Shown one piece after another: positions 43,066-53,268 of a DNA stretch of 64,000 nt (position 1 is the stretch's first letter; every line of letters starts with the position of its first letter). The position numbers and the translations under genes are program-made. The stretch lies in the NCBI GenBank assembly GCA_018648445.1, contig JABGRG010000005.1:16091-80090 (forward strand). The letters are read 5' to 3'. The DNA comes from Rhodospirillales bacterium (GTDB lineage: Bacteria; Pseudomonadota; Alphaproteobacteria; Rhodospirillales_A; JACZKS01). The notes beneath the pieces are model-generated. The model made no database searches. It was not told the DNA's origin and saw only the letters and a program-made list of their open reading frames with translations.

Positions 43066-45906
43066 ATGGACGATCTTTTGGTTGAATTTCTGACGGAAAC
43101 GTCGGAGAGCCTAGCCGTTATTGACGTTGAGCTTGTTGAATTTGAGCGCGATCCTTCCAATGCGGAGACGCTACAGGATATTTTCCGCCTTGTTCATACG
43201 ATCAAGGGGACGTGCGGCTTTTTGGGACTGCCCCGTCTGGAAACGGTTGCGCACTCTGCGGAAAACGTTTTGGGCAAGTTCCGGGATGGTGCTTTGGAAG
43301 TTACGCCGGGTGCTGTGACGCTGATTTTGAGTTCCATTGACCGGATCAAGGATTTGCTTGCCTCCCTGGAGGAGACGGGCTCGGAGCCTGAGGGCGAGGA
43401 TTCGGATCTGATTGACCAGTTGAACGCGACGGCCGAGGGCCGGGATGTTGAGAGCACAGCTGATGCGGCGCCTGAGGCGGCTTCAGAGGCGGCTCCGGAA
43501 ACCGAGGACGCAAATCCCGAGGATTGGAGCCCTGAGGAGTCGGACGAAGGCTTCCCGGTTGCGGCAGAGTTGCTGGAAGAGGTTGCGGCGGCTGAGGCGT
43601 CAGGGATTGAGGCTTCGCCGTTGGTTCTGCAGGAAGCGGCAGCGGCAACGGCGGCAGCAGCAGCCGGGGATGTTGCGCCTGAAGAGGCGGCCCCTGTGGA
43701 AGTTGCGCCTGAAGAGGCTCCGGCCCCTGCGCCCAAGAAGAAGGCGACGCCGAAGAAGAAGGCGGCCGCGAAGAAGGAGGCTGACGTCCCGAAAGAGCCG
43801 TCGGTGGCAGCGCAGTCCATTCGCGTGAACGTGGGCCTGCTGGAAAACCTCATGACGTTGGTCAGCGAGCTTGTTCTGACACGCAACCAGCTTTTGCAGA
43901 TGGTTCGCGGTCAGGACGACAGCGAGTTCAACGTTCCCTTACAGCGCCTTAGCCTGATTACGACGGATCTTCAGGAAGGCGTGATGAAGACGCGCATGCA
44001 GCCCATTGGCAATGCGTGGTCGAAGTTGCCGCGAATCGTGCGCGATCTTTCGGTTGAATCCGGCAAGAAGATCGACCTTCAGATGCTGGGTGCGGAAACC
44101 GAGCTTGACCGTCAGGTTCTGGAGCTGATCAAGGACCCGCTGACGCACATGGTGCGTAACTCGGCGGATCACGGATTGGAGATGCCGGCCGACCGGTCGA
44201 TGTCGGGCAAGCCGGAAATCGGCGTTGTGCGCCTTAACGCCTATCACGAGGGCGGTCATATTATTATTGAAATCGCCGACGACGGTCGCGGCCTGAACAC
44301 GGATCGCATCCGCGACAAGGCGATTGCCAACGGCTTGGCGACGGAAGCCGAACTTGACGCCATGACCGAGGCGCAGGTCCAGCAGTTTATCATGCGGCCC
44401 GGTTTTTCGACGGCCGAGAAGGTGACCAACGTCTCGGGCCGCGGCGTCGGCATGGATGTGGTGCGCTCGAATATCGAGAAGATCGGGGGCACTATCGAGT
44501 TTGTCTCGAAAGAGGGTCTGGGCTCGACCTTTACCATCAAAATTCCGCTGACTCTGGCCATTGTTTCGGCACTGGTGGTTGAATGCGGCGGGCAACGGTT
44601 CGCCATCCCGCAGATCAGCGTTCTGGAACTGGTGCGGGCGTCGGAGAATTCGGAGACGGCGATCGAGATGATCAACGAGGCGCCGGTGCTGCGCCTTCGC
44701 GACCGTCTTTTGCCGCTGGTCGTTCTGAGCCACCTTCTGAAGCTGAACGGCGGCGGCGAGGGCAGCGTTCAGGCGCTGGCCCGCGAAGAGAAGTTCATCG
44801 TTGTGTGTCAGGTCGGGACCTATCGTTTCGGCGTGATTGTGGACCGGGTGTTTGACACCGAAGAGATCGTGGTCAAGCCCGTGTCGCCGATTTTGCGGGA
44901 CATAGCCATGTTCTCGGGCAACACCATCCTGGGCGACGGCAGCGTTATCATGATCCTGGATCCGAACGGCATCTCGGCAACAACGAGCGCGGTTACGATG
45001 AGCACGGATGACGCGGCGGACACAGCCGAGCGTCGGGTCTCGTTCGACCAGGAAGTGACATCGCTGCTGGTATTCCGGGCGGGCACGGAGGAGCTGAAGG
45101 CGGTTCCGCTGGCCCTGGTGGCGCGCCTCGAAGAAATTGACCTGGCCAAGGTCGAACATTCGCACGGGGTTCCCATGGTTCAGTACCGCGGCCACATCAT
45201 GCCGCTGGTGCCGTTCAATCCGGACCATGAATGGGGCACGGAAGGTCGTCAGGCGACGGTGGTGTTCACCGAAGGCGACCGTTCCATGGGTCTGGTTGTT
45301 GAAGACATCATCGACATTGTCGAGGACCGCATCTCGGTTGAACTGAAGGCGGAAGAGCCGGGCCTGGTGGGCACGGCGGTGGTCGCCGGCAAGGCGACTG
45401 ACGTGATCGACACAGCCTATTACCTGACCCGTGCGTTCAGCGATTGGTTCGGGCGGGCTGGCGGCGGCGGCGCGGCCGCAGCGGCCAGTGCCAGCGACGA
45501 CGAACGGATCGGCCATCGTCTTCTTCTGGTCGATGACAGCCCGTTCTTCCGCAACCTGATGCGGCCGCAGTTGTCGGTGGCGGGTTATGACGTGGTAGCG
45601 GTGGAAGACGCTCAGGCCGCGTTGACCTTGCGTGACGGCGGGGCGGAATTCGATGCCATCGTCAGCGACATCGAGATGCCGGGGATGAACGGCTTCGAGT
45701 TTGCACGCACGGTGCGCGCAGACGGCGCGTGGACGGAACTGCCGCTGATCGCGCTTTCGACCCACGCCAGCGAACGCGATATGGCGGAAGGACGCGAGGC
45801 GGGCTTTGATGAATACGTCGCCAAGTTCAACCGCGACCATCTGATCGAAACCGTGGACCAGGCCATCGCCCGGAACGCGCTCGTGGAAACGGGAGACGAA
45901 GAATGA
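43066..45906 (+). CDS. cheA: Chemotaxis histidine kinase CheA, hybrid with C-terminal receiver
   Basis: A 946-aa cytoplasmic kinase. Hpt domain with His 44 (LVHTIKGTCGFLG). A long Ala/Glu-rich then Lys-rich linker (about 130-250; PKKKATPKKKAAAKK) replaces a clear P2. Dimerisation helices follow (VGLLENLMTLVSELVLTRN), then the ATPase with NSADHGLE and GRGVGMDVV. Two CheW-like domains follow, and a receiver at about 820-940 (LLLVDDSPFFRN; VSDIEMPGMNG). The start follows AAGGGAACG. It overlaps cheW by four bases. Confidence 0.95.
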   Translation: MDDLLVEFLTETSESLAVIDVELVEFERDPSNAETLQDIFRLVHTIKGTCGFLGLPRLETVAHSAENVLGKFRDGALEVTPGAVTLILSSIDRIKDLLASLEETGSEPEGEDSDLIDQLNATAEGRDVESTADAAPEAASEAAPETEDANPEDWSPEESDEGFPVAAELLEEVAAAEASGIEASPLVLQEAAAATAAAAAGDVAPEEAAPVEVAPEEAPAPAPKKKATPKKKAAAKKEADVPKEPSVAAQSIRVNVGLLENLMTLVSELVLTRNQLLQMVRGQDDSEFNVPLQRLSLITTDLQEGVMKTRMQPIGNAWSKLPRIVRDLSVESGKKIDLQMLGAETELDRQVLELIKDPLTHMVRNSADHGLEMPADRSMSGKPEIGVVRLNAYHEGGHIIIEIADDGRGLNTDRIRDKAIANGLATEAELDAMTEAQVQQFIMRPGFSTAEKVTNVSGRGVGMDVVRSNIEKIGGTIEFVSKEGLGSTFTIKIPLTLAIVSALVVECGGQRFAIPQISVLELVRASENSETAIEMINEAPVLRLRDRLLPLVVLSHLLKLNGGGEGSVQALAREEKFIVVCQVGTYRFGVIVDRVFDTEEIVVKPVSPILRDIAMFSGNTILGDGSVIMILDPNGISATTSAVTMSTDDAADTAERRVSFDQEVTSLLVFRAGTEELKAVPLALVARLEEIDLAKVEHSHGVPMVQYRGHIMPLVPFNPDHEWGTEGRQATVVFTEGDRSMGLVVEDIIDIVEDRISVELKAEEPGLVGTAVVAGKATDVIDTAYYLTRAFSDWFGRAGGGGAAAAASASDDERIGHRLLLVDDSPFFRNLMRPQLSVAGYDVVAVEDAQAALTLRDGGAEFDAIVSDIEMPGMNGFEFARTVRADGAWTELPLIALSTHASERDMAEGREAGFDEYVAKFNRDHLIETVDQAIARNALVETGDEE

Positions 45907-46382
45907 GCGGGGTTATTGCCATGAATGAGGAAACGAAAGCCACAGGCGCCGTTGGCGACGCCCAGGAGTATGTAACGCTCACCGTTGCCGGTCAGTGGTT
46001 CGGCATCCCGGTACTGGATGTCCAGGATGTGCTCGGCCCGCGTCCGGTCGCCCATATTCCGCTGGCCGATAAGGTGGTGGCTGGGTCGATCAATCTCAGG
46101 GGACGCATCGTCACCGTCATCGATATGCGCAAGCGCCTGGGCTTGCCGCCCCGCGACGACGACGACCCGGGCATGAACATCGTCGTCGAACAGGCCGGGA
46201 ACCTCTATTCCCTGCGCATCGACGCCGTCGGCGAGGTCATGTCGCCCCCCGATGACCGGTACGACAGAAATCCGGCCACCGTCGACCCCATGTGGCGAGA
46301 TTTTTCAAACGGAATCTACCGCCTCGAAAACCAACTCCTCATCATTCTCGACGTCGAAAAACTACTCGAAAGGGATAGTTGA
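45903..46382 (+). CDS. cheW: Chemotaxis coupling protein CheW
   Basis: A 159-aa scaffold that links CheA to receptors. The double SH3-like fold is evident: YVTLTVAGQWFGIPVLDVQD, then the receptor-binding loop GSINLRGRIVTVIDMRKRLG, then NLYSLRIDAVGEVM. The start overlaps the cheA stop (ATGA). No tail beyond the fold. Confidence 0.94.
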   Translation: MSGVIAMNEETKATGAVGDAQEYVTLTVAGQWFGIPVLDVQDVLGPRPVAHIPLADKVVAGSINLRGRIVTVIDMRKRLGLPPRDDDDPGMNIVVEQAGNLYSLRIDAVGEVMSPPDDRYDRNPATVDPMWRDFSNGIYRLENQLLIILDVEKLLERDS

Positions 46383-46465
46383 GCAGGTAGCCGGCGGAGC
46401 TTTGAAAATACGCCCGTCGCATTTTCACCGACGAGCGAAATTGAAATCGGAGCTCGTGTTTGACC

Positions 46466-46513
46466 GACAGCGGCGGGAGGCTGAAGCGCTAGCGGACGCC
46501 TTCCGCCGCTGTC
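46466..46513 (+). terminator. Strong hairpin after cheW, possible terminator
   Basis: A perfect 11-bp stem (GACAGCGGCGG/CCGCCGCTGTC), extended by three pairs after one mismatch, encloses a 20-base interior. No T-run follows, so it could be a factor-dependent stop, an RNA stabiliser or a palindromic repeat. It is 84 bases after cheW and 66 before the hybrid kinase gene. Confidence 0.45.
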
Positions 46514-46578
46514 TTCACACCGCCGCTTTAAATTGAGTGGGCGCTAATAGTCCAAATTGGGTGGTCCGGAATTTGTCA

Positions 46579-49500
46579 ATGGCGACGCCAATAAAACTGC
46601 TTTTCGTAGGAGAACGGGAATTCTGCGAAGGGCCATTGATCGACCGTCTCCGCGGCGGTGGCTTCGACACGACTCCCAAATGCGTAGGAACGAAGACGGC
46701 ACTGCGCCGGGCCTTGAAGAAGGGGCCGTGGGACGCGGTGATATGCGATTTCGATTTTGCTAGCCTGAGCGGCCCAGATGCGTTCTCGCTTTTCCGGCAA
46801 TTCGACCTGGACCTCCCGTTCATATTCATCACCGACGTCGTCGATTTCGAAGCCGCCACTGAATTCATGGCCGCAGGCGCCCACGACTTTGTGGAACGCA
46901 ACAATCTTGCGCGTCTGGTGCCAGCCTTGACCCGGGACCTTCGCGCCGCAAGGCGAAATTTAGGGGACGGAGAGGATAAGGTTGGTTTCTCAATCCTTGA
47001 CAAAAGCAACCGCCGCCAACTCTTCGACGCCATCCAAACCGTTCCCATCGCCGTCGCCCTGTTCGATGCCAAGGACCGTCTCGTATTTTGGAACGAATAT
47101 TATGATTCCCTTCTCATCAAAACCGGAAAACTGGTTGCCGGAAAAACCTTCGAGGATATCCTTCGAAGTATTTTGCAAAATGGCGGTTTGCCTGATGCAA
47201 TGGGGCGCGAGGAAGATTGGATTCGCCAACGCCTCATTCACCGCCGCAATCGAACCGGACCGATTGAAATTCAAGTCTGGGACAATTGGGTTGGCGTCGA
47301 TGAACATGAAACCCATGACGGCGGCACGATTTTGTTCGCCCAGGACATATCAATTAGAAAGGACGCCGAATACGCCTTGCGGCAAAGCGAGGCTCGATTG
47401 CGCGGAGTTCTCGATAATTCGCCGTCCGCGATATTGTTGAAAGCCATCGACGGAACGTATGAGTCCGTCAATGCCGCCTTCGAACAGAGCTTTGGCCTCG
47501 CCCCCGGCGAAGCGATCGGCCGGAATGCGGCCGACCTATTTGCAAAACCCCTTGCCGAACACATTGCGGAACTAGATCGGCGCGCCCTGAACGGTGAGTC
47601 CGTCTCCGATATCCTGGTCAGATCGCCCGAGGACGACCCGGACGGTGAAGGAAGGACACATCTGTCAAATCGGTTCCCCATCCTGGGAGTTGACGGTCAG
47701 GTCTGCGCCATCGGTGTCATCAACACGGACATCTCGGAGCATAAGCAGGCCGAAGCTGAGATTCGCAAAGCCTATGACGAGTTGGAACACCGCGTTGCCG
47801 ACCGGACCAGGGAATTGAGTGATGAAATCGCGGAACGAAAACGCGCTGAACAGGCCCATAAGGAAAGCGAGGTCGAACTCAGGAAAAACGAGGCATGGCT
47901 GCGCGCCATTATTGACAATTCGCCTTCCGCAATTTCATTGAAGGACAAGGACGGCAGATTCATCGTCGTCAACAAACAGTGGGAGCGGCAGTACGGCGCA
48001 TTGATCAAAAATTGGAGAGGAAAAACCGTCTTCGATATTTTCCCCGAGGAATACGCATCCAAATTGTCCGAATATGACCGCCACGTCGTTGAAAATATGG
48101 CACCGGTGGAATTTGAAAGCGATCGGATCGACTGGGACGGCCTTCCCGGTACTGACCTCACAGTCAAATTCCCCATCATCGGCTCGGACGGTACGGTGAC
48201 GGGCGTCGGTTCAGTCGGCACCAATATTTCCGAGCGAAAACGTGCGGAAAAGGCGCTGCGATGGTCGGAAAGAGACCTTCGTGGAATTCTCGATAATATG
48301 ATCGACACGTTTTTCCGTACCGACCGCGACGGTCGAATAATCATGATATCCCCTTCCGTGATCAGTCTTCTTGGCGTTACGCCGGAAGAGTTACTCGGCC
48401 GGCGAATTTCGGAGTTCTTTGCCGACCCGGGTGCGGCCGGAGGCCTTACCGATATTCTGGAGAAGAACGAGGACGAACTGGTCCGCGTGGAATTGCGTTT
48501 CCGTGACACGCACGGCAAATCCATATGGGCATTGACGACGGCCCGCCGGTATTTTGACGAGGCAGGAGATGTCGCCGGAATTGAGGGTGTCGCCCACGAT
48601 ATTACAGAGCGCAAGGAAGGGGAATTAGCACTTCGTAAATTATCCGTTGCGGTCGAGCAAAGCCCTGCCTCGCTTTTAATTACCGACGCCGACGGACGAG
48701 TCGAATACGCCAATCTTCGGTTCCTCAAACTTACCGGGTGCGATTTTGCAGAGGTTATCCGGACCGTCCCCGATTTTCTGACCCCCGATGACGCGGATCC
48801 GGATGGAGCCGAGGAAATTTGGCAGCGAATAAATTCCGGTCAAGAATGGCGCGGCGAACTCAATCGCCGAAAGAAGAACGGTGACTCGTACTGGGCGTCG
48901 CTGGCGATCTCACCAATCACCAATTCCGCCGGAGAGATCACCAACTTTCTGTGCGTCATTACGGACACCACCGAAAAACGGCTATTGGACGAACAACTGC
49001 GCCAGGCCCAGAAGCTCGAGGCCGTAGGCACGCTTGCCGGCGGCATCGCCCATGACTTCAACAACATTCTGACCGGTGTCATGGGACATTGCTATATCGC
49101 GGTCGAAAAACTGGACGGCCAGCACGAAATTCAGTTCAACCTTGAGCAAATCAAGGTCGCATCCGAACGAGCCAGGGATCTGGTCTCGCAGCTTCTCGCC
49201 TTCAGCCGTCGGCGCGAGGCAGACATGCGGCCCGTTAGCCTGCATTCCATTGTCGACGAAGCGGTCAATCTGGTGCATGCCTCGATTCCGGAATCGATAA
49301 CGATCAATTGGAATGTTTCCGACGATGCCGGAACGGTCATGGTCGATCCAACCCAGGTTCATCAGGTTCTTCTCAACCTTTGCGCCAATTCGGCCGATGC
49401 CATTGGTGATACACACGGGACCATTGATGTATCGGTGGAAAAACTCGTCGCCAAAAGGTCAATTGCGGCGGCGGGTTTGAATTTACCTCCCGGTAACTAT

Positions 49501-50187
49501 GCCAGATTGCGAATTTCCGACAACGGATGCGGCATGGATGTCTACACCCGTGACCGCGCGTTTGATCCGTTTTTCACAACAAAACCGGTGGGATCGGGCA
49601 CCGGCCTCGGATTGGCCGCCGTTCACGGTATTGTCGTAGAGCACGGTGGCGGCATTCAACTGACGAGTACGGCGGGCAAGGGAACGACCATCAGCATCTA
49701 TCTTCCCAGCACCAGTGATGGCGAATTCCCGGCCGACAAAGTGGAGCGGAACGGATTTGGCGGCACCGAACGCATCCTGCTTGTCGACGATGAAAGAATG
49801 GTTCTCCAATCGGTCGGTCCTTACCTGGAACACTTCGGCTATGAGGTCGAGGCGCTAACCAGTGGACTGGCGGCGTTGGCGGTCTTCACATCGATGCCGG
49901 ATCATTTCGATATCGTCGTCACGGACCAAATCATGCCGGGGATAACCGGCGATGCATTGGCGCACAAATTACGGGAAATTCGTCCCGAAATTCCGATCAT
50001 TCTTTGTACCGGATACAGGCCCCCCGGCACTGATAAAACCCTAGCAAACCTGGGAATCGACGAGATCGTCCGAAAGCCGGTCGAACCGAGCGAGCTCGCA
50101 CACATCATTCGCCAGGCCATCGATGCGAGGAAGAAACCGTTGAAGGGGATTGAACAAGAAGAAGAGACATTCGATGCAAACCGCTGA
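46579..50187 (+). CDS. Five-PAS hybrid sensor histidine kinase with N- and C-terminal receivers
   Basis: About 1202 aa, no membrane segment. An N-terminal receiver-like domain (5-125; VICDFDFASLSG but without the usual Lys) precedes five PAS domains, recognisable by openings such as VLDNSPSAILLKAIDG, IIDNSPSAISLKDKDG and AVEQSPASLLITDADG. The kinase has His in GGIAHDFNNILTGVMGH, N-box LLNLCANSADA, and FTTKPVGSGTGLGLA. A C-terminal receiver with VVTDQIMPGITG ends it. ATG 46579 is preferred to GTG 46537 for the ribosome site. It overlaps the HD-GYP gene by 14 bases; the two should form one pathway. Confidence 0.92.
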   Translation: MATPIKLLFVGEREFCEGPLIDRLRGGGFDTTPKCVGTKTALRRALKKGPWDAVICDFDFASLSGPDAFSLFRQFDLDLPFIFITDVVDFEAATEFMAAGAHDFVERNNLARLVPALTRDLRAARRNLGDGEDKVGFSILDKSNRRQLFDAIQTVPIAVALFDAKDRLVFWNEYYDSLLIKTGKLVAGKTFEDILRSILQNGGLPDAMGREEDWIRQRLIHRRNRTGPIEIQVWDNWVGVDEHETHDGGTILFAQDISIRKDAEYALRQSEARLRGVLDNSPSAILLKAIDGTYESVNAAFEQSFGLAPGEAIGRNAADLFAKPLAEHIAELDRRALNGESVSDILVRSPEDDPDGEGRTHLSNRFPILGVDGQVCAIGVINTDISEHKQAEAEIRKAYDELEHRVADRTRELSDEIAERKRAEQAHKESEVELRKNEAWLRAIIDNSPSAISLKDKDGRFIVVNKQWERQYGALIKNWRGKTVFDIFPEEYASKLSEYDRHVVENMAPVEFESDRIDWDGLPGTDLTVKFPIIGSDGTVTGVGSVGTNISERKRAEKALRWSERDLRGILDNMIDTFFRTDRDGRIIMISPSVISLLGVTPEELLGRRISEFFADPGAAGGLTDILEKNEDELVRVELRFRDTHGKSIWALTTARRYFDEAGDVAGIEGVAHDITERKEGELALRKLSVAVEQSPASLLITDADGRVEYANLRFLKLTGCDFAEVIRTVPDFLTPDDADPDGAEEIWQRINSGQEWRGELNRRKKNGDSYWASLAISPITNSAGEITNFLCVITDTTEKRLLDEQLRQAQKLEAVGTLAGGIAHDFNNILTGVMGHCYIAVEKLDGQHEIQFNLEQIKVASERARDLVSQLLAFSRRREADMRPVSLHSIVDEAVNLVHASIPESITINWNVSDDAGTVMVDPTQVHQVLLNLCANSADAIGDTHGTIDVSVEKLVAKRSIAAAGLNLPPGNYARLRISDNGCGMDVYTRDRAFDPFFTTKPVGSGTGLGLAAVHGIVVEHGGGIQLTSTAGKGTTISIYLPSTSDGEFPADKVERNGFGGTERILLVDDERMVLQSVGPYLEHFGYEVEALTSGLAALAVFTSMPDHFDIVVTDQIMPGITGDALAHKLREIRPEIPIILCTGYRPPGTDKTLANLGIDEIVRKPVEPSELAHIIRQAIDARKKPLKGIEQEEETFDANR

Positions 50188-51313
50188 ACTGGCAAACAAG
50201 ATGATCGACGTGAATAAAGAAACAGCCGCGCGGACCGGAAAAGTCTTGGTCGTGGACGATGAAGATATCGTTCGTTCATCGGTAGCCGGATACCTTTCGA
50301 TGAAGGGCATTGATTGCGTTGAAGCGTCTAATGCGGACTCTGCGTTGGCGGCGCTCGACGCAAACGGAGACACGATCGAAATCGTCGTTTCGGATCTGAA
50401 AATGCCCGGAAAAACCGGTTTGGAGCTTTTGTCCGAAATCCGGGACCGGGGATATGACGATCTCGAGTTCATCATCATGACGGCCCACGGGGATGCGGAA
50501 TCCGCAATTAGCGCACTACGTCGCGGAGCCACGGATTTCCTGGTCAAACCCCTGGAATTCACCTATCTGCATGATGCCGTCCGTCAGGCGGGCAAGCGGG
50601 CGTCCGTTCGGCGAACCCAACGCGAGTTCCGCCTGAGCCTTATTGACGAGGTCAATCGCAAAGCCGTTGAGGTCCGTTCACTGGCCGGCAAGGTCGACGC
50701 GGCTTACGAAGACTCTGTTCGCCATCTCGCCGTCGCCGCCGAATACCGGGACACGGATACGGGCCAGCACATTTGGCGGATCGGCGCCTATGCAGGGATG
50801 ATCGCGCGCCATCTCGGCTGGCCGGAGGAGAAAGCAAAGGAGATCGAACTAGCGGCCCCGCTACACGACATTGGCAAAATCGGCATCCCCGACAGCATCC
50901 TGATCAAAAAAGGCGGCCTGACAGCAGAGGAATTTGAAGCCATCAAGGAACACGGCATGATTGGCCACAAGATTCTGTCGGTGTCGGATCAGCCGGTCAT
51001 GGAGTGTGCGGCGGTCATCGCGCTGACCCATCACGAACGATGGGACGGAAGCGGTTACCCCGCGGGCCTCTGCGGCAACGAAATTCCGGTCGTCGCCCGC
51101 ATCGTCGCGCTATGTGACGTCTACGACGCGCTGCGTTCTCCAAGGCCTTACAAGTCTGCAATGACCCACGAAGACGTGGTCAACATCATTGTAAACGGCG
51201 ATGATCGAACGCGGCCGTCGCATTTCGACCCCGAACTCCTCGAGTTGTTCAAGGATTACCTCGAAGACTTTGACGCAATCTATTCGCGATCCCAGGACCC
51301 GGCGCCGGAATGA
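50174..51313 (+). CDS. Response regulator with HD-GYP phosphodiesterase domain
   Basis: A 379-aa protein. Receiver (about 18-140): VLVVDDEDIVRSS, phospho-Asp in VVSDLKMPGKTG and Lys in FLVKPLEF. HD-GYP domain (about 185-345): RDTDTGQHIWRIGAYA, HDIGKIGIPDSIL and HHERWDGSGYPAGL, so c-di-GMP hydrolysis is expected. ATG 50174 is preferred to TTG 50150. Translationally linked to the upstream hybrid kinase, which presumably controls it. Confidence 0.93.
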   Translation: MQTAELANKMIDVNKETAARTGKVLVVDDEDIVRSSVAGYLSMKGIDCVEASNADSALAALDANGDTIEIVVSDLKMPGKTGLELLSEIRDRGYDDLEFIIMTAHGDAESAISALRRGATDFLVKPLEFTYLHDAVRQAGKRASVRRTQREFRLSLIDEVNRKAVEVRSLAGKVDAAYEDSVRHLAVAAEYRDTDTGQHIWRIGAYAGMIARHLGWPEEKAKEIELAAPLHDIGKIGIPDSILIKKGGLTAEEFEAIKEHGMIGHKILSVSDQPVMECAAVIALTHHERWDGSGYPAGLCGNEIPVVARIVALCDVYDALRSPRPYKSAMTHEDVVNIIVNGDDRTRPSHFDPELLELFKDYLEDFDAIYSRSQDPAPE

Positions 51314-51317
51314 TGCT

Positions 51318-52199
51318 TTAACGGGTCCTGGATTCCCGGCGGTAGACGTAAAGTCCGGCGGCGACGATCAACGTAGCCCCGACAATCGTCCAGCCGTCGG
51401 GAAGGTCGCCGAAAACGAGAAATCCCAGAACGGTCGCCCATATGAGCCGCGAATATTCGAAAGGCGTGACCGCACTCGCCGCCGCCTCATCGAACGCCTT
51501 GATCAAGGCAAAATGGCATCCCGCGCCCAGACATCCCAGGACAACCAGCAATAACCAACCCTTCATATCCGGTGCAATCCATACGAATGGGGCGATCGCA
51601 CTCATTACAACGGCGCCCACACAGGCCGTGTAGATCAACGTGGTAACCGGGGAATCCGTGTGGCTCAGATGGCGGGTGGCGATCATATAGAACGCATATA
51701 GCACCGCTGTCCCCACGGGAAACAGCGCTGCCGTCTGCATGACGCCCACGCCCGGCCGCACGATAATCAGCGCGCCGATCAGGCCCACGACAACAGCCAT
51801 CCAGCGGCGCGGCCCGACCCGCTCCTTCAATAGCGGAACCGACAGCGCGATGACGATCAAGGGAGCCATAAACATGATTGCGCTGGCGTCCGCCAACGGT
51901 ACGCTGCGAAGACCAAACAGGAAAAAAATGGACGCCGCCAGCAAAATCGCGGACCGAAGCAGTTGCATGCCCAATCGGTTGGTTTGGGCCAAACGCGGCA
52001 AACGGGGAGCCAACACGATAAAAACCAGAACCGCCTGAAATATGTACCGAGCCCAAATGATCTGGAGCACCGGATAGAACTGCGTCAGATATTTCGCGGT
52101 CGTATCCATCACGGTCGCGATCAGAATGCTCAGCAGCATCCAGGCGATACCGCGCCGCGCACTCCCGATTTTCGCGAACGGTCCGGTTTTTTCGTTCAT
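51318..52199 (-). CDS. EamA/DMT-family transporter
   Basis: A 293-aa drug/metabolite exporter with ten predicted helices in two EamA repeats. Family features are the early DTTAKYLTQFYPVLQIIWARY, PLLKERVGPRRWMAVVVGLIG after the first repeat, and a matching PFEYSRLIWATVLGFLVFGD in the second. The start MNEKTGPF at 52199 is preferred; the frame to 52328 overlaps the divergent aldo/keto reductase. Substrate unknown. Confidence 0.9.
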   Translation of the reverse strand: MNEKTGPFAKIGSARRGIAWMLLSILIATVMDTTAKYLTQFYPVLQIIWARYIFQAVLVFIVLAPRLPRLAQTNRLGMQLLRSAILLAASIFFLFGLRSVPLADASAIMFMAPLIVIALSVPLLKERVGPRRWMAVVVGLIGALIIVRPGVGVMQTAALFPVGTAVLYAFYMIATRHLSHTDSPVTTLIYTACVGAVVMSAIAPFVWIAPDMKGWLLLVVLGCLGAGCHFALIKAFDEAAASAVTPFEYSRLIWATVLGFLVFGDLPDGWTIVGATLIVAAGLYVYRRESRTR

Positions 52200-52269
52200 T
52201 GGTGTTCCAGAAGGATTTTCGGTTGTAGGATGCGCGGGCGCAAAATGGAGCAAACGGGGGAACGTGTCC

Positions 52270-53268
52270 ATGCAATACGTCAATCTGGGTCGGTCGGGCC
52301 TGAAGGTCAGCCGGGTTTGTTTCGGCACCTCCGCCGTGGGCAGTACGTCTTTTCAGAAATGGGCCATTGGCGAGTCCGAAAGCCGCCCGCTTTTCAAGCG
52401 CGCGCTGGACCTGGGCATCAACTTCTTCGACACGGCTGACATGTATTCGACGGGCATCAGCGAGGAGATCACCGGCACCCTGCTGAAAGAACTGGCCCCG
52501 CGCGACCAGGTCATCATCGCCACCAAGGTCTGCGGCCGCATGAGCGAGCACCCCAACGACGAAGGCCTGAGCCGCAAACACATCATGGACGGCATTGATG
52601 CAAGCTTGACCCGCCTTGGCACAGACTACGTGGACCTCTACATCATCCATCGCTTCGACGGCCAGACCCCCATCGAGGAAACCATGGAAGCGCTCAACGA
52701 CATCGTGCGGGCGGGCAAGGTGCGGTATCTGGGCGCGTCCAGCATGGCCGCCTATCAGTTTGCCAAGATGCGCTTTTGCGCCGAGAAAAACGGCTTCGCC
52801 AACTTCGTTTCCATGCAGAACCTCTACAATCTTCTGTACCGGGAAGAAGAACGCGAAATGAACCCCTATTGCGTCGGCGAAGGCGTGGCGCTCACGCCCT
52901 GGAGCCCCATGGCCAGAGGTTTCTTCGCCGGCAACCGAAGCCGCGACGGCGGCGGCGGAACCCTGCGCTCGCAAACCGACCAAAAGGCGGCCGACCTGTT
53001 CTACCGCGACATCGATTTCACCATCGCTGAACGGGCCGACGAGGTGGCCAAAAAACACGGCGTCAAGACCATCCAGATCGCCCTTTCCTGGGTTCTCAAG
53101 AAACCGGGCGTCGCCTCGCCCATCATCGGCACGGTCAAGGAAACCTACCTCACCGACGCCGTCGCCGCCCTCGATATCGCGCTGGACGACGACGACATGA
53201 CCCGCCTCGAAGACCTATACGAAGCCCGCCCCGTATTCGGCTTCGACCCCAACGGGCGGGCCACCTGA
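52270..53268 (+). CDS. Aldo/keto reductase (paralogue of the gene at 56025)
   Basis: A 332-aa (alpha/beta)8-barrel oxidoreductase. Catalytic Asp and Tyr in FFDTADMYSTGISEE, Lys in VIIATKVCG and His in YIIHRFDG are present, along with QIALSWVLKKPGV and PIIGTVKE of the NADPH site. The start follows GGGGGAAC. It closely resembles the protein at 56025-57014 over its full length (shared YVNLGxxGLKVSRxC, TPIEETMEAL, YNLxYREEEREM), pointing to a duplication. Substrate unknown. Confidence 0.92.
   Translation: MQYVNLGRSGLKVSRVCFGTSAVGSTSFQKWAIGESESRPLFKRALDLGINFFDTADMYSTGISEEITGTLLKELAPRDQVIIATKVCGRMSEHPNDEGLSRKHIMDGIDASLTRLGTDYVDLYIIHRFDGQTPIEETMEALNDIVRAGKVRYLGASSMAAYQFAKMRFCAEKNGFANFVSMQNLYNLLYREEEREMNPYCVGEGVALTPWSPMARGFFAGNRSRDGGGGTLRSQTDQKAADLFYRDIDFTIAERADEVAKKHGVKTIQIALSWVLKKPGVASPIIGTVKETYLTDAVAALDIALDDDDMTRLEDLYEARPVFGFDPNGRAT

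Noticed and set aside
43445..43828. Low-complexity Ala/Lys region of cheA as a sign of frameshift
   Set aside because: The frame is continuous and such linkers between Hpt and the kinase core are usual.
43939..45840. 633-codon minus-strand frame opposite cheA
   Set aside because: An antisense shadow created by high-GC third positions; cheA is unmistakable.
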